Below are positions 1 through 10,743 of a stretch of 64,000 bases of DNA, in pieces (the first letter of the stretch is position 1; every line of letters starts with the position of its first letter). The DNA lies in contig CANTFL010000483.1 of assembly GCA_947650285.1 (NCBI GenBank), positions 186,001 to 250,000 on the forward strand. The letters are read 5' to 3'. The translations under genes were made by a program, and so were the position numbers. Below the pieces are notes generated by a model that worked only from the letters and a program-made list of their open reading frames with translations, was not told where the DNA came from and made no database searches. Origin of the DNA: Hyaloperonospora brassicae. Its lineage: Eukaryota > Oomycota > Peronosporomycetes > Peronosporales > Peronosporaceae.

Positions 1-963
1 CTTGGATCGCTTGCAGGTTAGTGGGGTAGCGGAAGCCGTGGACGAGACATTTGAAGAAATTTGGAGCGATCCAGACGCCAATTGAGGCAGGTGGGTCCGG
101 ACCACGTCGCGATCGCGAACGGCCGAGATACACTTCTGTTCCCAGTCGCATGCTTGATTGCGTAGATGATCCACCTGGGCGTCCCGATCCGCGAGAGACT
201 ATTGCAGCCGCTGCAACTCTGCCTCTACGCGCTCTTGTGCGCAGAGACGGTCTTGATATTTATTTGACGCGTCTTCCAACGCTATTCTGGCCATTTCAAG
301 TTTCTTATAAACTTTGTTGAAGAGTTTTTTGTACTTCGATGCCTTGGGCGTGGCGACTTGAAGATCGTCACACGAATTCTGTTCCGCAGCAGCTAGACGT
401 GAAGTCAACGTCTTTACTTGCTGTTGGGCGATGAACGATTCACGAGTTCGCCGACCCGTCTCGCGTTCCAAGTCCGCTTTGGCTTTAAAAAGAGCTGTCT
501 GAAGCTCCCGGATCACGTGATTCTTCCCCAAACGCCGTGCCAACTCCGTCTGTAACCCGTGCAGCCTCTCCGTCAAGTTTCAATGATCGATTCAGAGGCC
601 GAGATAACGCGCTTGGACATAGGTCGCCAGGCGCGGGGCAATCTCGGCGTACGATTGCAATTGCGTCTGCAGTCGGTCGATCTGCATTTTCTGGTCCCGA
701 CACACTTCCTCCAACGAGTGGTAACCTGCAACAACCGCGTCCTGTAGGTCCAATTGATCGTAGAGTGCCGCGATCCCCGCAGTCAAGGTATCGCCATCCA
801 CCAAGGATGCAGCACCTACCCGAGACAAAGGCAATACGACATGCCCTCCGCCAGTCGAAACCGTCAGTGGAAGGGAAGGCGGGATCGGATTAGCAGCCTC
901 CGAGATGGAAGGTGCGGACGATGCAGGGTCCATGGGCGTTGTGGGTGCACAGTCCATCGACAC
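1..963 (-). pseudogene. Extra ORF of the Gypsy element, broken copy
   Basis: This is the mirror image of the first ~960 bases of the plus-strand open region at 6698. Reading minus from 963, the N-terminus is Pro/Ser/Thr-rich and is followed by a predicted coiled coil. One reading frame is interrupted by the same nonsense positions as the other copy: two stops just before 576 and one near 201. Because both copies share the stops, they were probably present before the copies separated. The function is not known. Confidence 0.5.
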
Positions 964-993
964 TGTACGTCGACCGCCGGTGCAGAGGGCGAT

Positions 994-2326
994 TGTGAAG
1001 AAGTGCAGAAGAATAATGATGGAAAGTGTGAATCGCGCCTACTGCATTAAGTGTAAGATCGATTTGATTGGTGGTGTGCTCTCGGAGATAGGCCCGTTGG
1101 CACGAATGGTGGTGTCACACGACTGAGTGACAGGAAATGACTGTGGGAATGATGAAGATTGATCTACCAAACGGTCAAGAAGGAGTATAGTCAAGGATCG
1201 ACGATTGACCGATCACGATCCGCGATCGAAGGTTTGGATCACCAAGGTACAAGAACCGGATCAATCAAGGGGTAAACATCAACTGGAGTACTGGATCGCT
1301 ATTGAAAATGTAAAATAGGTGAATATGGAAGCAAGCTGGATGAGTGCATCGTCAAGATCATTGAACATGCGAGGTCTTAAAAGCAACAGCGATTCGACGG
1401 TGGATGCCCGATCAGAGACTCGGGAGATTGATCACAATCCACCCTGGGTGTATAATGCTTGATTGTGTGGACACATAACTGGTGTGGATCACATACCGCG
1501 ATCCGATACCTCGCGATCCACTGCACCGCAATCCTCTGTACCGCGATCCACTATAAAGCGATCCACTATGGAGCGGATCGAGGTGGATCACATAACTGGT
1601 GTGGATCACATACCGCGATACACTACCTCGCGATCCACTGCACCGCGATCCGCCACCCGAGTATCTGCTGTGGACCACATGAGACAAGAAGTAAATTACA
1701 TAGACAGGCGATACGCACTAGAGATCTATCGAACATATAGGCATATTCATATGTTTTGGATTTGGTTGGTTAACATTAAAGAGAATTGAATTTGCAACGA
1801 AAGACACGCGTCGACTTCTTTCGGGCAGGAACTTTGGCCTCCCGTTGAATAGAGAGTCACCCACGTGTCTGCAATCTTTGCCCTTGGATTGTTTGGCCAG
1901 GCGGAACATCAGTTCTCAACCCCCTCCCTCAACTGATATCGGAAGCAGGGAACCTAGCGGTTCAGATTCAAAATAGCTAGACGGCTCAAGTGGTCAGGAG
2001 GCTCGCGGATCAAGCACCACCCTTGACAAAGGCGACTCTGGGAGAGCGCTCAAGTCTACTTGCGATCGAGTAAAGAATTTCCACTAGATCCCCCCACATT
2101 TGACCGGGTGAAGAATTTCCATCCGATCAACCCTTATCCCCAGAACGGTCAAGTTCAGGTTCAGCTCAAGTCCATAAAGAAGAGCGCAACCCGTCCCACC
2201 GACGGGTACAAAAGGTGAGCAAGAAGACACAGAGCACGGCATCGGGAGACCCCTCCGTTATTCGGTCTTCCGGGCGCCAGTGGAGAGTCGGGACCACAAA
2301 GAATTTGTGATCCTCACTCCTATATA
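994..2326 (+). repeat. LTR of the inverted partial Gypsy element
   Basis: This 1333-bp LTR starts TGTGAAGAAG and is nearly identical, in inverted orientation, to the LTR at 5335-6667. That includes the internal short-repeat region, where the 108-aa frames read from the two copies are the same. Its last bases depart from the consensus CA end and run into TATATATAGACACC, so the outer boundary is approximate. Confidence 0.8.
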
Positions 2327-4921
2327 TAGACACCCTCCGGGTGTAGCATCTAGCATGGGCAAGAAATCGATCAGAGCTTATAACATATCGACCGCGTTGT
2401 GACCTTCAGCTGGGTTCGAACGAGATGCCGGCTAAACAAGACCCAAGTTCAAAGTTGTTAATGTACAAACTTGTAACTTAAAGCCACAGCGTCTACGTTT
2501 TGTGATGGATTTACAGCCGATTTAGGCCCATTCATATACCGTCTTTGTCATTATAGATCATCAAAATATGTTTAAAAGGAGCTTTGTCTGGATGTAAACA
2601 ATTTGGTTGTTATCGGAGGGCCTGTTTGACATACAGAGTGCTTTCGTAGGCTACTAATGCTCGAACAGGAAATATGGGCAGGAAGCGAGTCCCGGAATTG
2701 GCCGTCGTGGTTAAGATCTGTCTAAGCAAGTCATTTGTGCCGAGCAGAGGAGATTCAGAAGCTTGTGTAGAGGTGGTAGATCCAAGTTGCTGAATGTGAT
2801 GGCTGGTTAAAGAAGCGGACTCTGCCAATGTCTGGAAAACGAAGCGCTGCTTATAAAAATGATTTTGCGAGCGCTAAATAATAGAAGACCTTTGGCAAGG
2901 TCTTCTATTATTTAGCGCTTATTTTTCGTAACTTCGACCTTAATATCGTATTTGAGCTGGCCGTTAGTGAGTTGAATCCTGGACGATGTGTGCTTAAGGT
3001 TGCCGCGCTTGAAGTCGGCACCAACGTTTCAGTGTTCGACAGGTATTGGCTACGTGAGCCTTCATTAATACAACATATTTAGCGTACATCCAGCCAAAAG
3101 GAGTGTAACCCTCGTCATCGTACATTTTCCGGACATCAGGTATCAAGCGTCTTGACATTCAATAAAAAAAATTTTCATCTTGGTTTTGCTGTATGATGCA
3201 AAGTTTTTAATCTCAGGTCTCTCCGTATCATATGTAAAAAAGCGTACTGAGCTCTAATTCATCTAGTTAAACACCTGGACCTTCCTGCTGCCGACATTCT
3301 GATCTAAGCTACGAATACTACGCGCCGATAGACATACATGAATCTATTATATACGGGACGCGTACATAAAGAAGACTATTTTCAGCTCCCGGGTATAAAA
3401 GCAGTGAAGGGGGTCGTCCGGCCATTCTAATTGATTGTATCTGCCAATCTTAGGAGCATGTGCATCTTTAAAATAATAACTTTCGCCATTTCATCACATT
3501 TGACAATAGTTACGAATGGTCGCCCGCGGAGTTTGTACGTATTTTCATATTGCGAGTGATTATGTATGAGGTGAACACTGACTTGAGCCGGCCTCATTGG
3601 TTAAGAAGTGTAAAGGATAAGCATGTAGTTTCCATACGTTAATAAAGACATAATGCCGCACCTAATAGAAGGTGAGGTCTTTCCATTACTGACAAGGTGT
3701 GGCCATGGAATAAAGATCTGGATACTGGCATACTTGTTTATTCTTGCAATCTTCTAATTGTAAACCACGTGAGTACTCTTTTAGTCATGCCAAGTCCTTT
3801 GCACAACGATTTATCTACAGCAACAATTTTATACGACAAATATCCGTGTGTTTCGGCATATCCGCGAGTAAGGATTGCAACATGGCTACTAAGATGTATC
3901 CGTAGGCTCTTGATTTATAAAAGATGCAGTTGCTTGACTGACCCTCAAAGGCAGAAATTTGAAATAGACGCCCCTCCGCTCCGTGGGCGACTCGACGTAG
4001 TGACTCGAAGGTTTAAACTCTGGGGCTTTGGACTTCCAATTATCCATTAAAGTTGTTAGGAAGCGTGAGGGGGTGTTTTAGTAAAAATAGCGGAAAATTA
4101 ATTCTGCTTATCTACCCGTATCTAATATCCAGCGAGTGATCGACTGGGATATATAAAATATCATGATATTTACCGTGACCAGGTCCCTGCGAACGTATTA
4201 ACTCCTGTCCTCGTTGAAAAGTCTGTGAGTCGCCGATAGAATCCTACAACTCCAATGTTTTTTCACCATCGTGTAAAGGCACGAAAAATGCGTGCTGATG
4301 TTTTTTCAGACGTCTGTGTAAATTACCATCACACGCATTCATTTTTTCATTTCCAGAAGCGGCAAAATTAATGGTTGAACTCATCGTGATGCGCTATAAA
4401 TTGACTTTTTATGGTCAAGATAGAGCCTTATAAAGCCGACATGAAGTCGTTGTGACAGCATCCATATTACTGCTGGATAATACGGCTCGTTGTTTTCTCT
4501 CCTCTGGTAAAAGACATGAACTAAGAATGTGCGTGACAAGTGAACACGTAGCCTTGACATTCAACTGAGTTACTTCCCTCTCGTTATATCTCTCTTATTA
4601 TAACATTAAATGACTTAGATAGCGGCTATTCGTTGAAGATGTTCTAGCTCGAAAAAGCCTAACGACACTGTCATCGACATGTTCACCTAAAGATCTTGGC
4701 TGTAAAATTGAGGCGTGCCAGCCCCCTCAAACCTAATCCTATTCAAACAAAGATTACAACTTGGTCGATAAGTAATGAGTTTTCAAGCTAATATTGATAG
4801 TATTAAATGAGAACTAATTTTACTTCCCGTTTAATTTCGTTCAATCACTTCTATTTTGCATCAATTAATAAGAAAAGCACTATGCACGATTCGATCCTTA
4901 TGACAATTAGTGTAATACTTT
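2327..4921. other. AT-rich stretch without recognisable genes
   Basis: This 2.6-kb spacer lies between the inverted Gypsy copies. Open frames are short (longest 117 aa at 3697-4050) and show no recognisable domain or initiation context. Near 2320 there is a TATA-like run followed by CACCCTCCGGGTG, which could be residue of another LTR. The only strong structure is the perfect hairpin at 2870-2919. Confidence 0.6.
2870..2919. repeat. Perfect 23-bp inverted repeat (hairpin)
   Basis: Two exact 23-base arms (2870-2892 and 2897-2919), beginning AGCGCTAAATAATAGAAGAC, are separated by a four-base TGGC loop. Pairing does not extend further out. The perfect pairing in otherwise decayed DNA suggests a recent foldback insertion, an RNA hairpin, or a junction created by a rearrangement. 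Confidence 0.9.
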
Positions 4922-5334
4922 GGGAGCCGCTATTCACCTTTCACGTTTCACTAACCACCGCTCACCCTTCATTTTAAAATATTTTGATTAACTGATTAAA
5001 TTTTAGAAATGAACACGCTAATACTGATATCGCCCGCATTCAAACGAACGCTCGGTAGAATTACACAAACTTCGACGTTTAAAACACCTCTTGTATCAGA
5101 ATGGATATTTTGCTTCACACTAGTGATTGGTGCAGTCTCCTCGACAAGAGATGATGTATATGGCACCCCTACTTCAATGAGGGAAACAATGAAGCGCATC
5201 CAAGAAAAAGCTGAAGAGGGAACCTCATACAGACAGCTAGATTCCCTCGATCATCTACATGTGTACCGGCAACGAAGATATTCAAACCATCATTCGTGCA
5301 TGACCACAGGCTCCCTTTTGGTAATTGTGGGCAT
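4922..5334 (+). mobile_element. TIR transposon copy 1, left half (split by Gypsy)
   Basis: This half begins with the terminal motif GGGAGCCGCTATTCACC and continues with about 55 bases that recur inverted at 19735-19793. It aligns with the 3' part of the minus-strand copy at 20155-21038 and stops exactly at the GCAT where the Gypsy LTR starts (5335). The remaining half resumes at 19320. Together the halves make about 884 bp, the same length as the intact copy. It carries an ORF from 5009 that is nearly identical to the one at 20676-20951; in this copy the frame now runs on into the LTR. Confidence 0.85.
5331..5334. repeat. GCAT target-site duplication, left
   Basis: GCAT immediately precedes the TGTGG start of the LTR and is repeated immediately after the CCACA end at 19320-19323. 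The uninterrupted transposon copy at 20155-21038 has a single matching site (GGGCACC context near 20630 on the minus strand). Confidence 0.85.
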
Positions 5335-6667
5335 TGTGGTGGAGTGGTGATCAGAAAATCTTTGTGGTCCCGACTCTCCACTGGCGCCCGGAAGACCGAA
5401 TAACGGAGGGGTCTCCCGATGCCGTGCTCTGTGTCTTCTTGCTCACCTTTTGTACCCGTCGGTGGGACGGGTTGCGCTCTTCTTTATGGACTTGAGCTGA
5501 ACCTGAACTTGACCGTTCTGGGGATAAGGGTTGATCGGATGGAAATTCTTCACCCGGTCAAATGTGGGGGGATCTAGTGGAAATTCTTTACTCGATCGCA
5601 AGTAGACTTGAGCTCTCTCCCAGACTCGCCTTTGTCAAGGGTGGTGCTTGATCCGCGAGCCTTCTTACCACTTTAGCCTTCTCGCGATCTTGAATCTGAA
5701 CCGCTAGGTTCCCTGCTTCCGATATCAGTTGAGGGAGGGGGTTGAGAACTGATGTTCCGCCTGACCAAACAATCCAAAGGCAAAGCTTGCAGACACGTGG
5801 GTGACTCTCTATTCAACGGGAGGCCAAAGTTCCTGCCCGAAAGAAGTCGACGCGTGTCTTTCGTTGCAAATTCAATTCTCTTTAATGTTAACCAACCAAA
5901 TCCAAAACATATGAATATGCCTATATGTTCGATAGATCTCTAGTGCGTATCGCCTGTCTATGTAATTTACTTCTTGTCTCATGTGGTCCACAGCAGATAC
6001 TCGGGTGGCGGATCGCGGTGCAGTGGATCGCGAGGTAGTGTATCGCGGTATGTGATCCACACCAGTTATGTGATCCACCTCGATCCGCTCCATAGTGGAT
6101 CGCTTTATAGTGGATCGCGGTACAGAGGATTGCGGTGCAGTGGATCGCGAGGTATCGGATCGCGGTATGTGATCCACACCAGTTATGTGTCCACACAATC
6201 AAGCATTATACACCCAGGGTGGATTGTGATCAATCTCCCGAGTCTCTGATCGGGCATCCACCGTCGAATCGCTGTTGCTTTTAAGACCTCGCATGTTCAA
6301 TGATCTTGACGATGCACTCATCCAGCTTGCTTCCATATTCACCTATTTTACATTTTCAATAGCGATCCAGTACTCCAGTTGATGTTTACCCCTTGATTGA
6401 TCCGGTTCTTGTACCTTGGTGATCCAAACCTTCGATCGCGGATCGTGATCGGTCAATCGTCGATCCTTGACTATACTCCTTCTTGACCGTTTGGTAGATC
6501 AATCTTCATCATTCCCACAGTCATTTCCTGTCACTCAGTCGTGTGACACCACCATTCGTGCCAACGGGCCTATCTCCGAGAGCACACCACCAATCAAATC
6601 GATCTTACACTTAATGCAGTAGGCGCGATCCACACTTTCCATCATTATTCTTCTGCACTTCTTCACA
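5335..6667 (-). repeat. LTR A (3' LTR relative to gag-pol)
   Basis: This 1333-bp LTR is bounded by TGTGG at 5335 and TTCACA at 6667. It contains a degenerate 15-bp minisatellite around 6000-6165 and a 63-codon open frame (5752-5943, plus strand) that is conserved in all three LTRs of the window. It differs clearly from its partner LTR at 16142 but is nearly identical to the LTR of the inverted copy at 994-2326. Confidence 0.88.
6642..6664 (+). promoter_or_regulatory. Oomycete-type Inr + FPR core promoter at LTR edge
   Basis: TCATTAT at 6642-6648 matches the oomycete initiator (TCATTYY), and CACTTCTTC at 6656-6664 matches the flanking promoter region (CAWTTTNYY), at about the usual spacing. 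It lies in the last 26 bases of the LTR, 34 bases before the ATG of the plus-strand open region. The equivalent site in LTR B (19294-19316) keeps the same elements. It would drive transcription antisense to gag-pol. Confidence 0.6.
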
Positions 6668-6697
6668 ATCGCCCTCTGCACCGGCGGTCGACGTACA

Positions 6698-8395
6698 GTG
6701 TCGATGGACTGTGCACCCACAACGCCCATGGACCCTGCATCGTCCGCACCTTCCATCTCGGAGGCTGCTAATCCGATCCCGCCTTCCCTTCCACTGACGG
6801 TTTCGACTGGCGGAGGGCATGTCGTATTGCCTTTGTCTCGGGTAGGTGCTGCATCCTTGGTGGATGGCGATACCTTGACTGCGGGGATCGCGGCACTCTA
6901 CGATCAATTGGACCTACAGGACGCGGTTGTTGCAGGTTACCACTCGTTGGAGGAAGTGTGTCGGGACCAGAAAATGCAGATCGACCGACTGCAGACGCAA
7001 TTGCAATCGTACGCCGAGATTGCCCCGCGCCTGGCGACCTATGTCCAAGCGCGTTATCTCGGCCTCTGAATCGATCATTAAAACTTGATGGAGAGGCTGC
7101 ACGGGTTACAGACGGAGTTGGCACGGCGTTTGGGGAAGAATCACGTGATCCGGGAGCTTCAGACAGCTCTTTTTAAAGCCAAAGCGGACTTGGAACGCGA
7201 GACGGGTCGGCGAACTCGTGAATCGTTCATCGCCCAACAGCAAGTAAAGACGTTGACTTCACGTCTAGCTGCTGCGGAACAGAATTCGTGTGACGATCTT
7301 CAAGTCGCCACGCCCAAGGCATCGAAGTACAAAAAACTCTTCAACAAAGTTTATAAGAAACTTGAAATGGCCAGAATAGCGTTGGAAGACGCGTCAAATA
7401 AATATCAAGACCGTCTCTGCGCACAAGAGCGCGTAGAGGCAGAGTTGCAGCGGCTGCAATAGTCTCTCGCGGATCGGGACGCCCAGGTGGATCATCTACG
7501 CAATCAAGCATGCGACTGGGAACAGAAGTGTATCTCGGCCGTTCGCGATCGCGACGTGGTCCGGACCCACCTGCCTCAATTGGCGTCTGGATCGCTCCAA
7601 ATTTCTTCAAATGTCTCGTCCACGGCTTCCGCTACCCCACTAACCTGCAAGCGATCCAAGTCCACGGATTTCAATCACCCGATCAAGCGTCCCCGCGCCG
7701 CGAAGATGAAGCGATCCGGGAAGAAATCGGCGGATTCCCCTTCGGCCAAATCAGTCGATGAGTTCCCGCGATCCACTGGACCAGTGCAACCTGTCAAGAC
7801 GCCCAAATCGGATAGATCACCCCGCGTATTTGCGCGATCTTCCAGATTAACTCGCTCTGACAATCCCAAAGCTACGTCAGGATCGGCTCGGACTACCTCC
7901 ACTCAAGGCACCGCGAGTACAAAACGATCCGCTTCCCAAGCCAGAGCATTCTACGTCTCTGCGCGGTCTTCTCGATCAACTCGCTCTATCGAGTCCAAAA
8001 CGACGTCAGAATCTGCATGGACTCCATAGACTCAAGGCACCGCGAGTAAAACACGACCCGCCTCCCAAACTGGAAGTAAGCGGGCCCAGAAGCTCCCAGC
8101 CAGCGATCCACCGCTCTCCGGTACAGAGCCTTTTGACTCTTCTGAAGAAGATATTTTGGCCGCCTTGTCTGGATCGCGCTCCTCGTTGCGGCGTCGTGGA
8201 TCGCCGAGGAAAGCTCCGCCTTCTTCTGGATCGACATCGATCTCAATTCCAGTGGATTCCCCCAGTCCCAAGTCTGGATCGCCCCCAACTTCGAGTGGAT
8301 CCGCAACACCTGCGAAGCGTACAGTCTCGAAGTTGTATCTGTTTGGCGAAGCGTCAAGCGACTCCGAAGGATCGGTCAGCATGACCGGTGACTGA
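6698..8395 (+). pseudogene. Plus-strand extra ORF of the Gypsy element, N-terminal and coiled-coil part
   Basis: A single reading frame runs from ATG 6698 to TGA 8395, broken by in-frame stops at 7067-7069, 7079-7081, 7460-7462 and 8027-8029. The order is: Pro/Ser-rich N-terminus; a long heptad-like coiled coil rich in Gln, Arg, Glu and Leu (about 6860-7560); a Lys/Arg-rich segment with a possible nuclear localisation signal (about 7660-7720); and a Ser/Thr/Arg low-complexity tail. It does not resemble gag, env or a known enzyme. It starts 31 bases after the LTR end, the usual position of a retroelement's first gene, but on the strand opposite pol. Antisense ORFs between pol and the 3' LTR are known in plant Tat-lineage Gypsy elements; relationship to those is not shown. 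Confidence 0.55.
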
Positions 8396-8783
8396 CGGGA
8401 AGCCGAGAATGTTTTTCTTGTGCCCGATGAATACTACCGTTTGGCCCGACCCGGGTACCCCACGCTGAATGGTTTCCCGGATACCGCGATCGGGTACCCT
8501 GGTCCCACCACCACGTGCACCCGTGGTCGGCCCGTCGTGTCAGCTTGACTTGCGTGGCAGAGATGGACGTGGATACCTTATTTAAGCATCTTGTGCGGCC
8601 GAAATGGTACATCTTTCCATCACCCATCGTTCCCCGATCCAACGCTGCTCCGCCTGAATCATAGTGGATTCCCAGCTAGTCACCTCGGTCCAAGTGTTGG
8701 AACTATACCAGCAAGAGTCTTGAAACAACTATCCGAGACAAGTCAATCCGGTATCTTTTCACGCAACTGGCTGGTTTGCAGAG

Positions 8784-9221
8784 TTGGTGTCCGTGTATCG
8801 CGACTTCAAGACCCGGAATCGACATGGTCTGTGGGAAGCTACCCACGCCGTATATCTGCCTGCCGATCAGCGCAATCGCGATCCGGAGCTGGCGAAGCTT
8901 TACCAGCAGCGCAAACAGCGGCGATCGCGATCCGGACCCCGGTGGAAGACCGTGTTGCGTTTTATCCATCAGGGGATGATCGACGAGCAATGTAACCTGG
9001 ACTTGTTTCTGGATCCCTTCTTCATGCATATCCCTTCTCCGCTCGAGATGCGTCCATGGTATACGGGTCTTGGCGATCCACAGAAGAACGTTCCCAACCT
9101 GATCTCAGCGTTGGCGCGCTTCGATTTTGCTGGACCCTGTCGCGACCAGTTTCGATCCCTCATTGAATATCACCCAGGATCGTCGATCGCCCGCCTGTCC
9201 GGTAAGTTTATTCCGAAGTAG
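8784..9221 (+). pseudogene. Plus-strand extra ORF of the Gypsy element, globular C-terminal part
   Basis: This open frame is rich in Trp, Tyr, Pro and Arg and ends TAG at 9221. It lies in a different frame from 6698-8395, and 8396-8783 contains further open fragments with similar composition. The composition suggests a folded domain rather than a chance frame. It is probably the C-terminal half of the same protein, detached by frameshifts. It ends 210 bases from the convergent end of pol (9432). I do not recognise a family, although similar TE-linked proteins appear to be common in oomycetes. Confidence 0.45.
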
Positions 9222-9431
9222 TCCATAGCGATCGAGGCAGTCTCTCATTTAATCATACATCTCCATCGTTTTCTTCTTCGTCGATCGTCACATAAATTCA
9301 TCTCATTTGTTTTTTTTTGTCATGTACACTCACTGCGATCAGGCTTCAATACCCTGGATCGCCACACATCACTTCTCCCCAGTACTCCCTCTGCAACCTT
9401 CTTACAGGACAATTTTGATTCGACACTCCGG

Positions 9432-10394
9432 CTATTCACCCACCGCTGTTTCGTGTGATTGCATCAGTTCGAAACGATTCTTGCTGACCCGATCGCAATC
9501 GAACTCTCGCAGCAAGGCTCCCCAGTTCAAGTCAACCTCATCCACCCATGTCGGATCGCCCATTCCGTTCCATTGCACCAGATACTGTCGTAGAACTCTG
9601 CCGAAACGGGTCCGTCTGCCGGATCGCACATCCATCATCTTCTCAACTTCAAATTCATCTTCATCTAATGTGCGTTCCCAGCTATCTTCCGGTAGCATGA
9701 ATTCGTCAAAATCTAGCCGATCCGGGAAGATCTTTACTCGCTTAATCTTGGATATATGTACCAGTGGGAATAATCGATAGGGAGTACCCGAAACTTCCAA
9801 CCGCACCGCGTGTCTTCCGCAAAGTTCCCTTACCCGGAATGGTCCGTGCCACATGTGTGCCAGCTTTCGGGCGTATCCTTCTTTCACCCGATTAAAATAG
9901 AGCCATACTTGCGATCCAACCTCGATCTCATCTGATCCTTCCTCAGTATTGTGTCGATCGACCCGGTTCTCGATCGCGATCCGTAGCCGATCGTTAACAA
10001 CTTCTCTCGCTCGTTGATACTGACACTGTATGTGATATCGCCATCTTCGGGGTTCTCGATCCCGTCTTTTGGTGCTACCCAAGGGCAAAGTTGCTTTTAA
10101 CGTCGATCGTGGGTCCCAACAGTGGATCAGGTAGAATGGCGTATCTCCTCGCACACGATCCTGTGCCGTATTGATGGCGAACGTCAACTTCTCGGCGTAT
10201 TCGTCCCGATCCTTCTGATTCGTGTCCGTGACGTACATTTTCAACGCTCTCGTCAGGGTTTGCACCATTCGTTTTGCTTTCCCGTTTGCTTGAGGTCGGT
10301 ACGCCATGGTTGCACGTTGTTTCTGCCCCTCGATCTGATTGAACGCTCGAAAGAAATCGGACATATGGTGAACGAAATTATCGCTTTTTCGCAT
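9432..10394 (-). pseudogene. Integrase C-terminus with chromodomain (pol 3' end)
   Basis: The 320-residue open frame starts inside the end of the integrase core. The segment YRPQANGKAKRM corresponds to the region of the third catalytic acidic residue of DDE integrases (usually NGxxE); here the Glu position is Lys (residue 41). A GPY/SH3-like segment follows (residues 150-220, with WHGPFRV), then a C-terminal chromodomain (about residues 245-300, with YLVQWNG and W-V-D-E). The first two integrase Asp residues and the zinc-binding N-terminus are absent, so the protein cannot be an active integrase. The chromodomain would normally target insertion to marked chromatin. Confidence 0.8.
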
Positions 10395-10445
10395 CGACTT
10401 CTATCCGCTGAGGTTCGGTCGTCTTCTCTAACACAAGAAGACGCT

Positions 10446-10652
10446 GGATCGCCCCTTTTAAGACCGACACGATCCGGATTGCTGTCACCTTGATCTTTGC
10501 GATCGTCCACTTTCGGATCGCCCCCTGTAAGGCCTACACGATCCGAATCGCTGTTACCTTGATCTTTGCGATCGTCCACTTTCGGATCGCCCCCTGTAAG
10601 GCCGACATGATCTGGATCGCTGTTCCCTCGACACTTCTGATCTTCAACCCTT
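10446..10652. repeat. Three 69-bp tandem repeats in pol
   Basis: Units start at 10446, 10515 and 10584, each with GGATCGCCCC, and encode on the minus strand a 23-residue Asp/Gly-rich unit repeated three times. They lie exactly where RNase H and the integrase core would be expected between RT and the integrase C-terminus. They mark the site of a large internal deletion or replacement. Confidence 0.85.
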
Positions 10653-10743
10653 TTTTGATTCCGTGTAGGCGATTCCGTCTTTTCCATGCGGCGAATTTCG
10701 TGGAAATCTGCTTCGTGTATTTTGTAGGGCACTGACGCGTATA

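Larger units (their letters stand above)
1..2326 (+). mobile_element. Partial Ty3/Gypsy element, cut by window start
   Basis: This stretch is the reverse complement of 5335-7660 (paired positions sum to 7661), so it is a second, oppositely oriented copy of the same Gypsy family. Position 1 lies inside the element and the rest is outside the window. It holds part of the family's extra (antisense) open region, on the minus strand here, followed by an LTR at 994-2326. Translated segments in the two arms differ at only a few residues. The last six bases of the LTR (2321-2326, tatata) do not match the expected ACCACA end, so this end is altered or truncated. The pol-sense direction is plus. Confidence 0.85.

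Noticed and set aside
2413..2421. tRNA T-loop sequence GGTTCGAAC
   Set aside because: No acceptor, D or anticodon arm could be folded around it; it is probably LTR or random sequence.
3697..4050. 117-aa ORF in AT-rich spacer
   Set aside because: Isolated, no family resemblance, in decayed repeat-rich DNA.
5009..5350. Possible secreted effector (hydrophobic segment, EEG and YRQLD resembling EER/RXLR)
   Set aside because: The motif order is reversed, RXLR is not complete, the hydrophobic segment is too far from the start, and the ORF is part of a repeated transposon.
6698..8395. Interpretation as an env-like gene
   Set aside because: It has no signal peptide, membrane span or glycoprotein features, and lies on the strand opposite gag-pol.
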